Positions 26,400 to 35,239 of a stretch of 64,000 nt of DNA are shown here, piece after piece. The DNA comes from an uncultured Clostridia bacterium. GTDB lineage: Bacteria > Bacillota > Clostridia > TANB77 > CAG-465. The first letter of the stretch is position 1; each line of letters opens with the position of its first letter. Location of the stretch: assembly GCA_934130595.1 (NCBI GenBank), contig CAKOYF010000008.1, forward strand, positions 1-64,000, read 5' to 3'. Both the position numbers and the translations under genes were made by a program. The notes under the pieces were generated by a model. It searched no databases. It was not told the origin of the DNA and saw only the letters and a list, made by a program, of their open reading frames with translations.

Positions 26400-27281
26400 A
26401 TGAAAAAAGTAAAACTAGTATATAATTCTATTGCTGGTCAAAGTAAATTTACATATTTTCTAGATAGTGTAATAGAAAAATTTATGCAAAATGACCTAGA
26501 AGTTGTAATATATAGAGCAGGTCAAAAAGATAATTTAGAAGAATTTTTAAAAAATTCAGATAACGAGGAATTGTATGGAATTATTGTGGCTGGAGGTGAT
26601 GGTACTCTAAATAAAGTAGTTACAATAATGATGAAGTATAATATAAAAACACCTTTAGGTGTCATTCCTGCTGGAACTTCAAATGACTTTGCAAGACATA
26701 TAAATATGCCAAATAGCTATGTAGAATCTGTTGAAAAGATTTTAAAAAATAACGTTGAAAGTGTGGACGTAGGAAAAGCAAACGAAAAATATTTTATTAA
26801 TGTTTGCTCAGCTGGATTATTCACAAATTCTTCTCAAAAAGCAGATCCAGACTTAAAAAAGACATTAGGAAAAGCTTCTTATTTTATAACTGGTGCAAAA
26901 GAATTATTTAAATTTAGACCTTTTAGTGTAAGGATAAAAACAGACAGTGAAGAATTTTTAGAAAAAATAAATTTATTTATTATATTTAATGGAAGTAGTG
27001 TTGGAGGAATGAAGTATTTATCTTCAGATTCTAGCATACAGGACGGATTATTAGATTTAATAGTAATTAAAAATTGTAGTCTTCATGAAGTTACAAGACT
27101 ACTTGCAAAAGTACTTTCTGGAAACTTAGAAGATAAAAATATAATATATAGAAAAACCAAAAGTGTAGTAATTGAAAAGTTAAGAGGAAAATGTGATAGA
27201 CCAGATGTCGATGGTGATGAAGGTCCAGATTTTCCTATGAATGTTGAATGTGTAAAAGATGCAATAAACATGTTTTTATAA
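26400..27281 (+). CDS. YegS/Rv2252/BmrU-type lipid (diacylglycerol) kinase
   Basis: A 293-residue diacylglycerol kinase catalytic-domain protein. The nucleotide motif is VAGGDGTLNKVV, followed by GVIPAGTSNDFARH, both diagnostic. A later region (GSSVGGMKYLSSDSSIQDG) holds the metal site and a C-terminal DGDEGP segment closes the fold. It probably recycles diacylglycerol left by lipoteichoic acid synthesis, which is known for the Gram-positive DgkB relatives. ATG 26400 is served by AAAGGTGG; the in-frame GTG 26391 lies inside that site. It is followed by the dGTPase-like gene at 19 bases. Confidence 0.88.
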   Translation: MKKVKLVYNSIAGQSKFTYFLDSVIEKFMQNDLEVVIYRAGQKDNLEEFLKNSDNEELYGIIVAGGDGTLNKVVTIMMKYNIKTPLGVIPAGTSNDFARHINMPNSYVESVEKILKNNVESVDVGKANEKYFINVCSAGLFTNSSQKADPDLKKTLGKASYFITGAKELFKFRPFSVRIKTDSEEFLEKINLFIIFNGSSVGGMKYLSSDSSIQDGLLDLIVIKNCSLHEVTRLLAKVLSGNLEDKNIIYRKTKSVVIEKLRGKCDRPDVDGDEGPDFPMNVECVKDAINMFL

Positions 27282-27300
27282 AAAAAATGGAGGTGAAATC

Positions 27301-28431
27301 GTGATAGATACTAAAAAGATAAAAAAAGAAATGCTTAAAAGTGAGAAAATACTTGGAAAACATGCTTGTAGGTCAAAAGATGCAATAAGAGAACAAGAGC
27401 AAGACGAAGATATAAGATTAGAATTTGCAAGAGATGTAGATAAGATAATACATTCTTCTTGTTATACTAGATATATGTCTAAAACTCAAGTGTTTGTTGA
27501 GCCTTTAAATGATCATATATCTACACGAATGACACATGTTCAATATGTATCTAAAGCTGCAAGAACAATAGCTAGAGCTTTAAGATTAAATGAAGATTTG
27601 TGTGAAGCAATTGCATTAGGACATGATGTAGGACATACTCCATATGGTCATTTTGGAGAGAGTATATTAAATAAGATATCTAAAACTTACAATGACGGAA
27701 AATGTTTTGCACATAATTTAAATAGTGTGAGAGTTTTTACAGTAACAGAGAAAAAAGGAAATACTACTAATTTAACATTACAGGTATTAGATGGAATAAT
27801 GTGCCATAATGGAGAATTTGTACAAGAAAAGTACATGCCTAATAGGAATAAGACATTTGAAACTTTATATAAAGAATATGAAGAATGTCTTAAAAATGAA
27901 GAGATGATCAAGCGACTGATACCTATGACTTTAGAGGGATGTGTAGTTAGAGTATCAGATATAATAGGATATATTGGAAAAGATATAGATGACGCTAATC
28001 GACTCGGAGTTTTTAATAAAGAACTTTTACCTGAAAATGTAAAGAAATATTTAGGTACAGAAAATACACAAATAATGAATAGTATTATAGTTGATGTAAT
28101 AAAAAATAGCTATAATAAAGATTATATATCAATGTCTAAAGAAGTGTATGAAGCAGTAAAAACATTGAAAAAGTTTAATTATGATAACATATATTATCAA
28201 GCTATAACACAAGAAGACAGAGCAAGATATACAAAAACAATAGAAACACTATATAGTGTATATAGTCGTGCATTAGATTTAGAAGATAAAAAAAATGATA
28301 TATATAAATTGTACTTAAATAATATGAGCGAAGAATACTTAAAAAACAACAGTGATTCACAAAAAATAATAGATTACATATCAGGAATGACAGATAATTA
28401 TTTACAAAGACAATATGAGAAATATAAGTAG
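27301..28431 (+). CDS. dgt: dGTPase-like HD-domain triphosphohydrolase
   Basis: A 376-residue HD protein of the deoxyguanosinetriphosphate triphosphohydrolase type. It has the family order: RTHV-like first His (RMTHVQYV), LGHDVGHTPYGHFGE with His108-Asp109, and a later conserved Asp in VVRVSDIIGYIGKD. Such enzymes remove triphosphate from dNTPs, controlling pools. It is shorter than E. coli Dgt (about 505) and closer to Gram-positive homologues. Start GTG 27301, with GGAGGTGA correctly spaced. Operon with the lipid kinase and probably leuS. Confidence 0.8.
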   Translation: MIDTKKIKKEMLKSEKILGKHACRSKDAIREQEQDEDIRLEFARDVDKIIHSSCYTRYMSKTQVFVEPLNDHISTRMTHVQYVSKAARTIARALRLNEDLCEAIALGHDVGHTPYGHFGESILNKISKTYNDGKCFAHNLNSVRVFTVTEKKGNTTNLTLQVLDGIMCHNGEFVQEKYMPNRNKTFETLYKEYEECLKNEEMIKRLIPMTLEGCVVRVSDIIGYIGKDIDDANRLGVFNKELLPENVKKYLGTENTQIMNSIIVDVIKNSYNKDYISMSKEVYEAVKTLKKFNYDNIYYQAITQEDRARYTKTIETLYSVYSRALDLEDKKNDIYKLYLNNMSEEYLKNNSDSQKIIDYISGMTDNYLQRQYEKYK

Positions 28432-28450
28432 TAAGGAGAGATAATAGATT

Positions 28451-30871
28451 ATGTATGATAAGAGTATAGATAAAAAATGGCAAAAAATATGGGAAGAAAA
28501 AAATTGTTTTCATGCTGTAACAGGTGAAAAAGATAAGAAGAAATTTTATGCCTTAATAGAATTCCCATATCCTTCTGGAGCAGGATTACACGTAGGACAT
28601 GCAAGAGCATTTATGGGTATGGAAGTGCTTTCAAGAAAGAAAAGAATGGAAGGATACAACGTATTATTTCCAATAGGATTTGATGCTTTTGGACTTCCAA
28701 CAGAAAACTATGCTATGAAAAAGAACATTCATCCAAGAATTGTAACAGATAACAATATAGCAACATTTACAAAACAATTAAAATCAATAGGATTCTCTTT
28801 TGATTGGGATAGAGTTATAGATACAACAGATCCTAAGTATTATAAATGGACTCAATGGATTTTCTTAAAATTATTTGAACATGGACTTGCATATAAAGAT
28901 AAAACATATGTAAATTATTGCCCTAAATGTAGAGTAATATTAGCTAATGAAGAATCACAAGGTGGAGTTTGTGATAGATGTGATAGCGAAATTGTTCAAA
29001 TGGAAAAAGAAGTTTGGATGCTTAAGATAACAGATTATGCAGATAAACTATTAGAAGGATTAGATGAAGTAAACTTCCCACCTAGAGTTAGACTAGAACA
29101 AGAAAATTGGATTGGAAGATCTTATGGTGCAGAAATAGATTTTAAAGTAGATAAAAAAGAAGATATATTAACTGTATATACAACAAGACCAGATACAATT
29201 TATGGTGTTACATATATGGCTATAGCACCAGAACATCCTTTACTTGAAAAATATAAAGATGAAATAACTAATTATGATGAAATCTTAAATTATAGAAAAG
29301 AAGCTGCTAAGAAAACAGAATTTGAAAGAGTAGAGCTTGCTAAAAATAAAACTGGTGTTAAAGTAGAAGGCTTAAACATTGTTAATCCAGTAACTAAAAA
29401 AAATGTTCCATTATGGGTTACAGACTATGTTATGATGGGATATGGTACAGGAGCAATAATGGCTGTTCCAGCTCATGACACTAGAGACTTTGAGTTTGCT
29501 AAAAAATTTGGAATAGATATGATTCAAGTTGTAGCAAATAAAGAAGGAGAAAAGGTAGATTTAGATAAAGAAGCTTACACAGATATTGAAGACGGAATAA
29601 TAGTAAATTCTGAAATGTTGAATGGACTATCTGTTAAAGAAGCAAAAACTAAAATTACAGAATACTTAGAAGAAAACCATATCGGAAAGAGCAAGAAGAA
29701 CTATCACATGAAAGATTGGGCTTTTGCAAGACAAAGATATTGGGGAGAACCAGTACCAATTATTAAATGTCCACATTGTGGTTTAGTACCTCTAAAAGAA
29801 GAAGATTTACCATTAGAGTTACCAGACATTAAGGACTTTGTACCTGGAGAAGATGGAGAATCACCACTTGCTAAAGTAGATTCATGGGTAAATGTAAAAT
29901 GTCCTAAATGTGGAATGGATGCAAAAAGAGAAACAGATACAATGCCACAATGGGCTGGATCATCTTGGTATTTCTTAAGATACATGGATCCACACAACGA
30001 TAATGCTTTAGCATCAAAAGAAGCTTTAGATTATTGGAAACAAGTAGATTGCTATAATGGTGGTATGGAACATGTTACAAGACACTTGATTTATTCAAGA
30101 TTTTGGCATAGATTCTTATATGATATAGGTGTAGTACCAACATCAGAACCATATGCAAGAAGAACTACACAAGGTTTAATACTTGCAGCGGATGGAAGTA
30201 AAATGTCTAAATCTAAAGGAAATGTTGTTAATCCAGATGATATAGTACAAGAATATGGTGCAGATACATTAAGAACATATATATTATTTATTGGGGATTA
30301 TGGAATGGCTGCTCCTTGGTCTGAAAATGGAGTAAAAGGTGCTAAAAAATTCTTAGATAGAGTAATGAGAATAGAATCATTAGTAACAGATGAAAACATA
30401 GAATCTAAAGAATTAGACAGAGAATTAAATATAACTATAAAGAAAGTAAGTCAAGACTATGAAGAAATGAAATATAATACAGCAATAGCTGCAATGATGA
30501 GCTATGTAAATGTATTATATAAACAAGATAAAATAAGCAAAAAATATGTAAAACCATTATTACAAATTTTAAATCCAGTTGCTCCTCACGTAACAGAAGA
30601 GTTATGGCAAAAAATAGGATTAGAAGGATACATATTTGAAAGTAAGTGGCCAGAATATGATGAATCAAAAATGGTTGCTGATGAGATAGAAATACCAGTT
30701 CAAGTAAATGGAAATGTAAGATATAGAATTACAGTACCATCTGATGCAGATGAAAAAACAATAGAAAAAGTTGCTAAAGAATCACCAGCATTAGCTAATT
30801 ATTTAACTGGAAAAGAAATAAAGAAAGTAATTGTAATCAAATCTAAGATTGTTAATATTGTAATAGGTTAG
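28451..30871 (+). CDS. leuS: Leucyl-tRNA synthetase
   Basis: An 806-residue class I synthetase. HIGH is HVGH (47-50). KMSKS is at 584-588. The CP1 editing domain in between has the TTRPDT and GTGAIMAVPAHDTRDFEFA segments that clear mischarged tRNA-Leu. Zinc-like Cys pairs (CPKC, CDRC) are present. Length is usual. No T-box leader fits between this gene and the preceding one (19 bases), so regulation is by the upstream operon promoter. Confidence 0.97.
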   Translation: MYDKSIDKKWQKIWEEKNCFHAVTGEKDKKKFYALIEFPYPSGAGLHVGHARAFMGMEVLSRKKRMEGYNVLFPIGFDAFGLPTENYAMKKNIHPRIVTDNNIATFTKQLKSIGFSFDWDRVIDTTDPKYYKWTQWIFLKLFEHGLAYKDKTYVNYCPKCRVILANEESQGGVCDRCDSEIVQMEKEVWMLKITDYADKLLEGLDEVNFPPRVRLEQENWIGRSYGAEIDFKVDKKEDILTVYTTRPDTIYGVTYMAIAPEHPLLEKYKDEITNYDEILNYRKEAAKKTEFERVELAKNKTGVKVEGLNIVNPVTKKNVPLWVTDYVMMGYGTGAIMAVPAHDTRDFEFAKKFGIDMIQVVANKEGEKVDLDKEAYTDIEDGIIVNSEMLNGLSVKEAKTKITEYLEENHIGKSKKNYHMKDWAFARQRYWGEPVPIIKCPHCGLVPLKEEDLPLELPDIKDFVPGEDGESPLAKVDSWVNVKCPKCGMDAKRETDTMPQWAGSSWYFLRYMDPHNDNALASKEALDYWKQVDCYNGGMEHVTRHLIYSRFWHRFLYDIGVVPTSEPYARRTTQGLILAADGSKMSKSKGNVVNPDDIVQEYGADTLRTYILFIGDYGMAAPWSENGVKGAKKFLDRVMRIESLVTDENIESKELDRELNITIKKVSQDYEEMKYNTAIAAMMSYVNVLYKQDKISKKYVKPLLQILNPVAPHVTEELWQKIGLEGYIFESKWPEYDESKMVADEIEIPVQVNGNVRYRITVPSDADEKTIEKVAKESPALANYLTGKEIKKVIVIKSKIVNIVIG

Positions 30872-30889
30872 AAATCAAAGGTGATATAT

Positions 30890-32338
30890 ATGAGTTTTTT
30901 TAATGAGTATAGGGACATTATAATAGAGGTAATTAAAGCAGCTATAGTAGCTATAGCTGCAATCCTCGTATATATTATATGTACCAGAGGAAAAAGAAAA
31001 AAAGAAAAAAGTGTAAAAAAACAGGCATATACAGATGAACTTACTCAAAAAGGAAATAGATATTTGTTTTATTTAGAACTAGATAAATTAATAGAGCAAG
31101 ATAAGAATTTAGCAGTTTGTTTTATGGATTTAGATGGATTTAAACAAATAAATGATGCACTAGGTCATGATATTGGAGATGAAGTGCTAAAAGCTGTTTC
31201 ATGTAAGTTTGATGAATCATTACCAAGTAATGCAAAGGCATATAGACTTGGTGGAGATGAATTTGCTATAGTTATTAGCCAAATAAGTAGTAAAGAAGAA
31301 GTTATATTAATACTTGAAAACTTAAAAAATAATATGGCAAAACCAGTTGTCATAGAAAACAATACAATTTCTATAGAGTATAGTTTAGGAGTAGTACTTG
31401 CGCTCGATGAAAGATATTCTAGAAAAGATTTAGTAAACTACGCAGATAATGCTATGTATTATATTAAAGAGCATGGTGGAAATGATTATTATTTCCATAA
31501 TGAGAGTCTTAAAGCTCAACTTGAAAATAATGTAAAAATGGAAAATGATTTAAAGAAAGCTTATCAAAACAAAGAGTTTGGAATAGAGTTACAGCCAAGA
31601 ATAAATGCTAATGATACATCTAAGATTGGATTTGAGGCTTTATTAATATGGAATCATTCTGTACTTGGATGTCTTGATGCTGCATACTTCATTACTCAAG
31701 CTGAAATGATGGGACTTACAATAAAGTTAGATGAATTTGTATTAAAAGCAGTTTGTGAGAAAATATTGTATTTTAAAGATAAAGGATATAATAATGTTCA
31801 AATAGCAGTAAATATATCACATAAAAATGCATTTAAGAAAGAATTTGTTGATACAATATGTGACATTATTTCATCATATAATTTACCAGAGGGCAGTTTA
31901 CAAATTGAAATGACTGGTAACTTAGAAATATCTAGATTTGAAACATATAAAAATATGTTTGAAAGATTAAAAGAACTTGGTGTAGATATAATAATTAATA
32001 ATTTTGAAATTAACCAAGAAGCATTAGAGATATTTGCTGAATTACCTATTGATGAAGTTAAAATTAGCTCTAGTTTATTATCTAGTGAAAAGATAAATGA
32101 AAAAGTATTTTTAGATTTAATAAATTTAAGTAAAGATTTAGGATATAAAGTAATAGTTGGTAGAGTAAATGATGATAAAAAACTAGTTAAGGCAATAACA
32201 GATAATGCAGATAAGATTCAAGGAAACTTTTTATTTAAAAAGATGGACGAAAATCTAGCTGAAGAAGTATTAGCAAACTATGGAACTTATAGATTAAGAA
32301 TTGATGAAATTATAGTTAATGCAAAAAAGATGTATTAA
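30890..32338 (+). CDS. Membrane GGDEF-EAL protein with degenerate EAL domain
   Basis: A 482-residue protein with one N-terminal membrane helix (about 9-32), a GGDEF domain and an EAL domain. GGDEF is intact (GGDEF at 121-125, with DLDGFKQIND before it), so diguanylate cyclase activity is plausible. The EAL domain starts with FEALLIW (249-251) where the consensus is EALLRW. Its metal motifs are changed: the ExTE-like motif reads EMTG, DDFGTG reads NNFEIN and the VAEGVE segment reads VGRVN. Cyclic-di-GMP hydrolysis is therefore unlikely; binding or regulation is possible. ATG 30890 follows AAAGGTGAT; the GTG at 30881 is inside the binding site. It sits 18 bases after leuS. Confidence 0.82.
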   Translation: MSFFNEYRDIIIEVIKAAIVAIAAILVYIICTRGKRKKEKSVKKQAYTDELTQKGNRYLFYLELDKLIEQDKNLAVCFMDLDGFKQINDALGHDIGDEVLKAVSCKFDESLPSNAKAYRLGGDEFAIVISQISSKEEVILILENLKNNMAKPVVIENNTISIEYSLGVVLALDERYSRKDLVNYADNAMYYIKEHGGNDYYFHNESLKAQLENNVKMENDLKKAYQNKEFGIELQPRINANDTSKIGFEALLIWNHSVLGCLDAAYFITQAEMMGLTIKLDEFVLKAVCEKILYFKDKGYNNVQIAVNISHKNAFKKEFVDTICDIISSYNLPEGSLQIEMTGNLEISRFETYKNMFERLKELGVDIIINNFEINQEALEIFAELPIDEVKISSSLLSSEKINEKVFLDLINLSKDLGYKVIVGRVNDDKKLVKAITDNADKIQGNFLFKKMDENLAEEVLANYGTYRLRIDEIIVNAKKMY

Positions 32339-32361
32339 TTTAAAAAAAGAGTAAAAAACTG

Positions 32362-32390
32362 TTGACAAATATAACAACTTAAGTTATAAT
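32362..32390 (+). promoter_or_regulatory. Promoter of tRNA cluster 1
   Basis: Perfect TTGACA (32362-32367), 17-base spacer, perfect TATAAT (32385-32390), 21 bases before the first tRNA. Confidence 0.9.
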
Positions 32391-32411
32391 TATATTTGTC
32401 AACAGGTAAGT

Positions 32412-32487
32412 GGGCGCTTAGCTCAGTTGGGAGAGCATCTGCCTTACAAGCAGGGGGTCACAGGTTCGAGCCCTGTAGTGCCCACCA
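32412..32487 (+). tRNA. tRNA-Val (anticodon TAC)
   Basis: Complete cloverleaf of 76 bases: acceptor GGGCGCT / AGTGCCC, anticodon loop CTTACAA closed by TCTGC / GCAGG, TTCGAGC T-loop, encoded CCA end. First of three tRNAs in one transcript. Confidence 0.97.
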
Positions 32488-32497
32488 CTTATTTATT

Positions 32498-32574
32498 GGC
32501 CTGGTAGTTCAGTTGGTTAGAACGCTAGCCTGTCACGCTAGAGGTCGTGGGTCCGAGCCCCATCCAGGTCGCCA
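32498..32574 (+). tRNA. tRNA-Asp (anticodon GTC)
   Basis: 77 bases with acceptor GGCCTGG / CCAGGTC, anticodon loop CTGTCAC in CTAGC / GCTAG, encoded CCA, discriminator G as expected for Asp. Confidence 0.97.
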
Positions 32575-32595
32575 CTTTTTTTTTACCGATTTTTC

Positions 32596-32671
32596 GGTCA
32601 GATAGCTCAGTCGGTAGAGCAGGGGACTGAAAATCCCCGTGTCGGGGGTTCGATTCCCTCTCTGACCACCA
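32596..32671 (+). tRNA. tRNA-Phe (anticodon GAA)
   Basis: 76 bases, acceptor GGTCAGA / TCTGACC, loop CTGAAAA in GGGGA / TCCCC, encoded CCA. A small hairpin (ACCGATTTTTCGGT) overlaps its 5' end. Confidence 0.97.
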
Positions 32672-32675
32672 AGAT

Positions 32676-32703
32676 AGTACTCCATTAAGGAGTACTTTTT
32701 TGT
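32676..32703 (+). terminator. Terminator of tRNA cluster 1
   Basis: Perfect 8-bp stem AGTACTCC / GGAGTACT with a short loop and T run. The next 160 bases to 32866 show only a promoter and no gene. Confidence 0.9.
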
Positions 32704-32795
32704 TGTTGGACCAATTGTAAGAAACTTGTTTAGACTTATGTTTAAAAGCCAAATAAAAGAATAATTTAAAATATTTATTAGTATTAGCTTTTTTC

Positions 32796-32824
32796 TTGCT
32801 ATTTAATAAATACTATGATATAAA
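32796..32824 (+). promoter_or_regulatory. Possible promoter for the deoxyribosyltransferase-like gene
   Basis: TTGCTA (32796-32801), 17-base spacer, TATAAA (32819-32824). Confidence 0.4.
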
Positions 32825-32866
32825 AATGTATATAAAAAATATCATTTGAAAGTGAGGAAACATAGT

Positions 32867-33259
32867 ATGAAATTTTATATAGGATCAAGTATGAAAAACT
32901 TTAAGGCAGTAGATTATTATACAAAAGTTTTAAAGGAAAACAATTGGGAGCACACATATAATTGGGTTGAAAATATAGACAAAGATGAAAAGTTTGATGA
33001 TTTAGCTAATTATGCAAAATGTGAAAAAGATGCTATAGAAAAAAGTGATGTGGTAATCATATTGTTACCAGCAGGTAGAGGAACACATGTTGAACTAGGA
33101 CTTGCACTAGCATACGGAAAAAAAGTATTTTTATGTGCAGAAGATAAAGAAGAATTTAGCATAGAAAATACAGTTGCATTTTACGAGCTAGAAAGTGTAG
33201 AAAAATTAGTAGGAACACCAGAAGAAAACTTGAAAAAAATTCTTGAATTAAAAAAATAA
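32867..33259 (+). CDS. Nucleoside 2-deoxyribosyltransferase-like protein
   Basis: A 130-residue protein with the small Rossmann-like fold of nucleoside 2-deoxyribosyltransferases and related nucleotide hydrolases. It begins FYIGSSM (strand plus small loop), has DAIEKSDVVIILLPAGRGTHVELGLALAYGKKVFL with the catalytic-type Glu in HVELG, and ends in a helix. Family members transfer or cleave deoxyribose or nucleoside bases; no neighbouring purine-salvage gene other than prs helps. ATG 32867 is chosen because AGTGAGG lies nine bases upstream; an in-frame TTG at 32846 does not have one. Confidence 0.75.
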   Translation: MKFYIGSSMKNFKAVDYYTKVLKENNWEHTYNWVENIDKDEKFDDLANYAKCEKDAIEKSDVVIILLPAGRGTHVELGLALAYGKKVFLCAEDKEEFSIENTVAFYELESVEKLVGTPEENLKKILELKK

Positions 33260-33271
33260 AGTTAATATAGT

Positions 33272-33297
33272 AAGCACCATATTTTATGGTGCTTTTT
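33272..33297 (+). terminator. Terminator after the deoxyribosyltransferase-like gene
   Basis: Stem AGCACCAT / ATGGTGCT, 5-base loop, T run. Confidence 0.9.
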
Positions 33298-33357
33298 GTC
33301 ATTTAGTAGTCATTTGTACCTGTTATAATATTAAGTATAAAAAGGTAGTGATAAGAT

Positions 33358-34059
33358 ATGAAAACTTGTATTAATGGTATAAAAATAATAATTTTCTCTT
33401 TTTTGTGTATGATAGTGTATTATATTGTTTGTGGATATAATATGTATAGCAGTGCTTTAGAAAATGAACCACTAGATACTAAAGTTATGCAAATAAAACA
33501 AAAACAAAATTACACTAAGCTTTCAGAATTACCACAGATTTATCTTGATGCTGTTGTTGCAGTAGAAGACCATAGATTTTTCAGACATAATGGAATAGAC
33601 ATTATATCTATAGTAAGAGCAGGTTTAAATGATATAAAGGCAATGTCTTTTGTTGAAGGTGGGAGCACTATCACTCAACAACTTGCTAAAAATATATATT
33701 TTAGCCAGAAAAAAGAAATAACAAGAAAGATAGCAGAAGTGTTTATGGCTTTTAAAATAGAGAAAAATTATACAAAAGAAGAAATATTAGAACTGTACAT
33801 AAATACAGCTTATTATGGAAATGGGTATTATAGCCCTAAAGAGGCCTGCTTAGGATATTTTAACAAGGAACTAATAAATATGACTGATGATGAAGCAATA
33901 ATGCTTGTAGGAATACCTAATGCTCCATCTGTGTACAATCCTAAAGTCAATATGCAACTTGCAAAACAAAGACAAATGCAAGTGATTAAGAAGATGATAA
34001 TGTATGGATATTTATCTCAATATGAGGCAGATAAAATTTTAAACCAAAATGATATATAA
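33358..34059 (+). CDS. Monofunctional GT51 peptidoglycan glycosyltransferase
   Basis: A 233-residue membrane-anchored glycosyltransferase that polymerises lipid II. One N-terminal membrane helix (about 8-27) is followed by the GT51 domain: VAVEDHRFFRH with catalytic Glu70, GGSTITQQLAKN, KIEKNYTKEEILELYIN and YFNKE. No transpeptidase domain follows, so it is monofunctional (MtgA/SgtB-like), and its length agrees. It precedes prs but is separated by that gene's own promoter. Confidence 0.9.
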   Translation: MKTCINGIKIIIFSFLCMIVYYIVCGYNMYSSALENEPLDTKVMQIKQKQNYTKLSELPQIYLDAVVAVEDHRFFRHNGIDIISIVRAGLNDIKAMSFVEGGSTITQQLAKNIYFSQKKEITRKIAEVFMAFKIEKNYTKEEILELYINTAYYGNGYYSPKEACLGYFNKELINMTDDEAIMLVGIPNAPSVYNPKVNMQLAKQRQMQVIKKMIMYGYLSQYEADKILNQNDI

Positions 34060-34063
34060 TTGA

Positions 34064-34092
34064 TTGACAAAATACTACAATTATTGTATTAT
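34064..34092 (+). promoter_or_regulatory. Promoter of prs
   Basis: Perfect TTGACA (34064-34069), 17-base spacer, TATTAT (34087-34092). The leader of about 78 bases has one simple hairpin (TCTACTT / AAGTAGA, 34119-34137) and no recognised riboswitch. Confidence 0.75.
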
Positions 34093-34176
34093 AGTCTCGA
34101 CTTTAAAATTTTAAAAAATCTACTTAAATTAAGTAGACTGGCATCTTAGAAAAAAATTTTTTAAGGAGGAAAGAAT

Positions 34177-35127
34177 ATGAATGATATTAAAATTTTTTCA
34201 TGCAATTCTGCTGAGGACTTTACAAAAGAAATATGCGAGTATTTAGATTTACCACTTGGTAAAATAAATATTATGAAGTTTAAAAATGACAACACTTTTG
34301 TACAAATACTAGAAACAGTAAGAGAAAAGGATGTTTACGTTGTTCAAACAACTAAGCCTCCAGTAAATGAAAGAGTTATGGAGTTATTAATAGTAATTGA
34401 AGCTTTAAAAAGAGCATCTGCAAGAAGAATTAATGTGGTTTTACCATATTATATTTATTCTCGTTCAGACAAAAAGGATCAACCAAGAGTACCAGTTACA
34501 GCTAAGTTAATAGCTAAGCTTTTAGAAGCAGCAGGTGCTACAAGAGTTATAACTTGTGATTTGCATAATCCAGCAATTCAGGCTTATTTTGATATTAACT
34601 GTGATAGAATATCTGCACAGGGAATTTTACAAGAGTATTTTAAAAATAAAAACTTAAAGAATATGGTTGTTGTAGCAACAGATGCAGGAAGTTCTAAAAA
34701 AGCATATAAATACTCTAAATATTTAGACTGTCCTATTGCGTTAATAGATAAAAGAAGAAACGGAAATGACGATAAGGCTATAGCAACTAATGTTATAGGT
34801 GAAGTAAGAGGCAAACAGGCAATAATTTTTGATGATGAAATAGACACAGCAGGCTCAATCATTGAGACAGCTAGAATTCTTGAAGAAAATGGTGCAAGTG
34901 AAATATATGCAGGATGTACTCATGGAATATTATCTGCAGATGCAGTAGACAGAATAGAAAAATCTCCAATAAAAGAACTTGTTATTACAAACACGGTACC
35001 ATTAGATGAGAAAAAGAAAATAGATAAAATAAAAGTATTATCTATTGCACCTTTATTTGCAGAATCGATAAGAAGAATAAATGAAGGCAAACCATTAGGT
35101 GAATTATTAACAATTGAAAAAGAATGA
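34177..35127 (+). CDS. prs: Ribose-phosphate pyrophosphokinase
   Basis: A 316-residue PRPP synthase making 5-phosphoribosyl diphosphate from ribose 5-phosphate and ATP for nucleotide, His and Trp synthesis. Recognisable elements are the flexible-loop YSRSDKKDQPR, a DLHNPAIQAYF segment with the Asp-His pair, and the PRPP-binding DDEIDTAGS, where the classical motif is DDxIDTGGT/S. This Gly-to-Ala change is a small departure. Strong AAGGAGG site. Single-gene transcript. Confidence 0.93.
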   Translation: MNDIKIFSCNSAEDFTKEICEYLDLPLGKINIMKFKNDNTFVQILETVREKDVYVVQTTKPPVNERVMELLIVIEALKRASARRINVVLPYYIYSRSDKKDQPRVPVTAKLIAKLLEAAGATRVITCDLHNPAIQAYFDINCDRISAQGILQEYFKNKNLKNMVVVATDAGSSKKAYKYSKYLDCPIALIDKRRNGNDDKAIATNVIGEVRGKQAIIFDDEIDTAGSIIETARILEENGASEIYAGCTHGILSADAVDRIEKSPIKELVITNTVPLDEKKKIDKIKVLSIAPLFAESIRRINEGKPLGELLTIEKE

Positions 35128-35161
35128 AAGAAGCTCTTAAAAGGGCTTCTTATTTTTTTTA
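35128..35161 (+). terminator. Terminator after prs
   Basis: Stem AGAAGCTCTT / AAGGGCTTCT with a tight loop, then eight T after one A. Confidence 0.85.
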
Positions 35162-35183
35162 TAATAAAAAAGAACAGCAATAG

Positions 35184-35212
35184 TTGTAATAATATATTTT
35201 AAATGGTAGAAT
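35184..35212 (+). promoter_or_regulatory. Promoter for the LiaF-like gene
   Basis: TTGTAA (35184-35189), 17-base spacer, TAGAAT (35207-35212). Confidence 0.5.
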
Positions 35213-35239
35213 ATGTTATATGTAAAGGAGAGATTTTAT

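Larger units (their letters stand above)
32409..32672 (+). repeat. 264-bp exact repeat, copy 1 (tRNA Val-Asp-Phe block)
   Basis: Reads identically, base by base and including both spacers and the nine-T run, to 37978-38241. Upstream and downstream sequences differ. Confidence 0.93.

Noticed and set aside
28432..28450. T-box or other leader for leuS (and for proS at 21364-21383)
   Set aside because: Only 19-20 bases separate each from the gene before, which is too short.
32396..32752. Open frames overlapping the tRNA genes
   Set aside because: They cover three complete tRNA genes and their spacers; no binding site and no protein-like composition.
34093..34176. Attenuator with alternative pairing in the prs leader
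   Set aside because: The upstream partner (AGTCT at 34093-34097) lies before the expected start point, so it is not in the RNA; only one simple hairpin remains.
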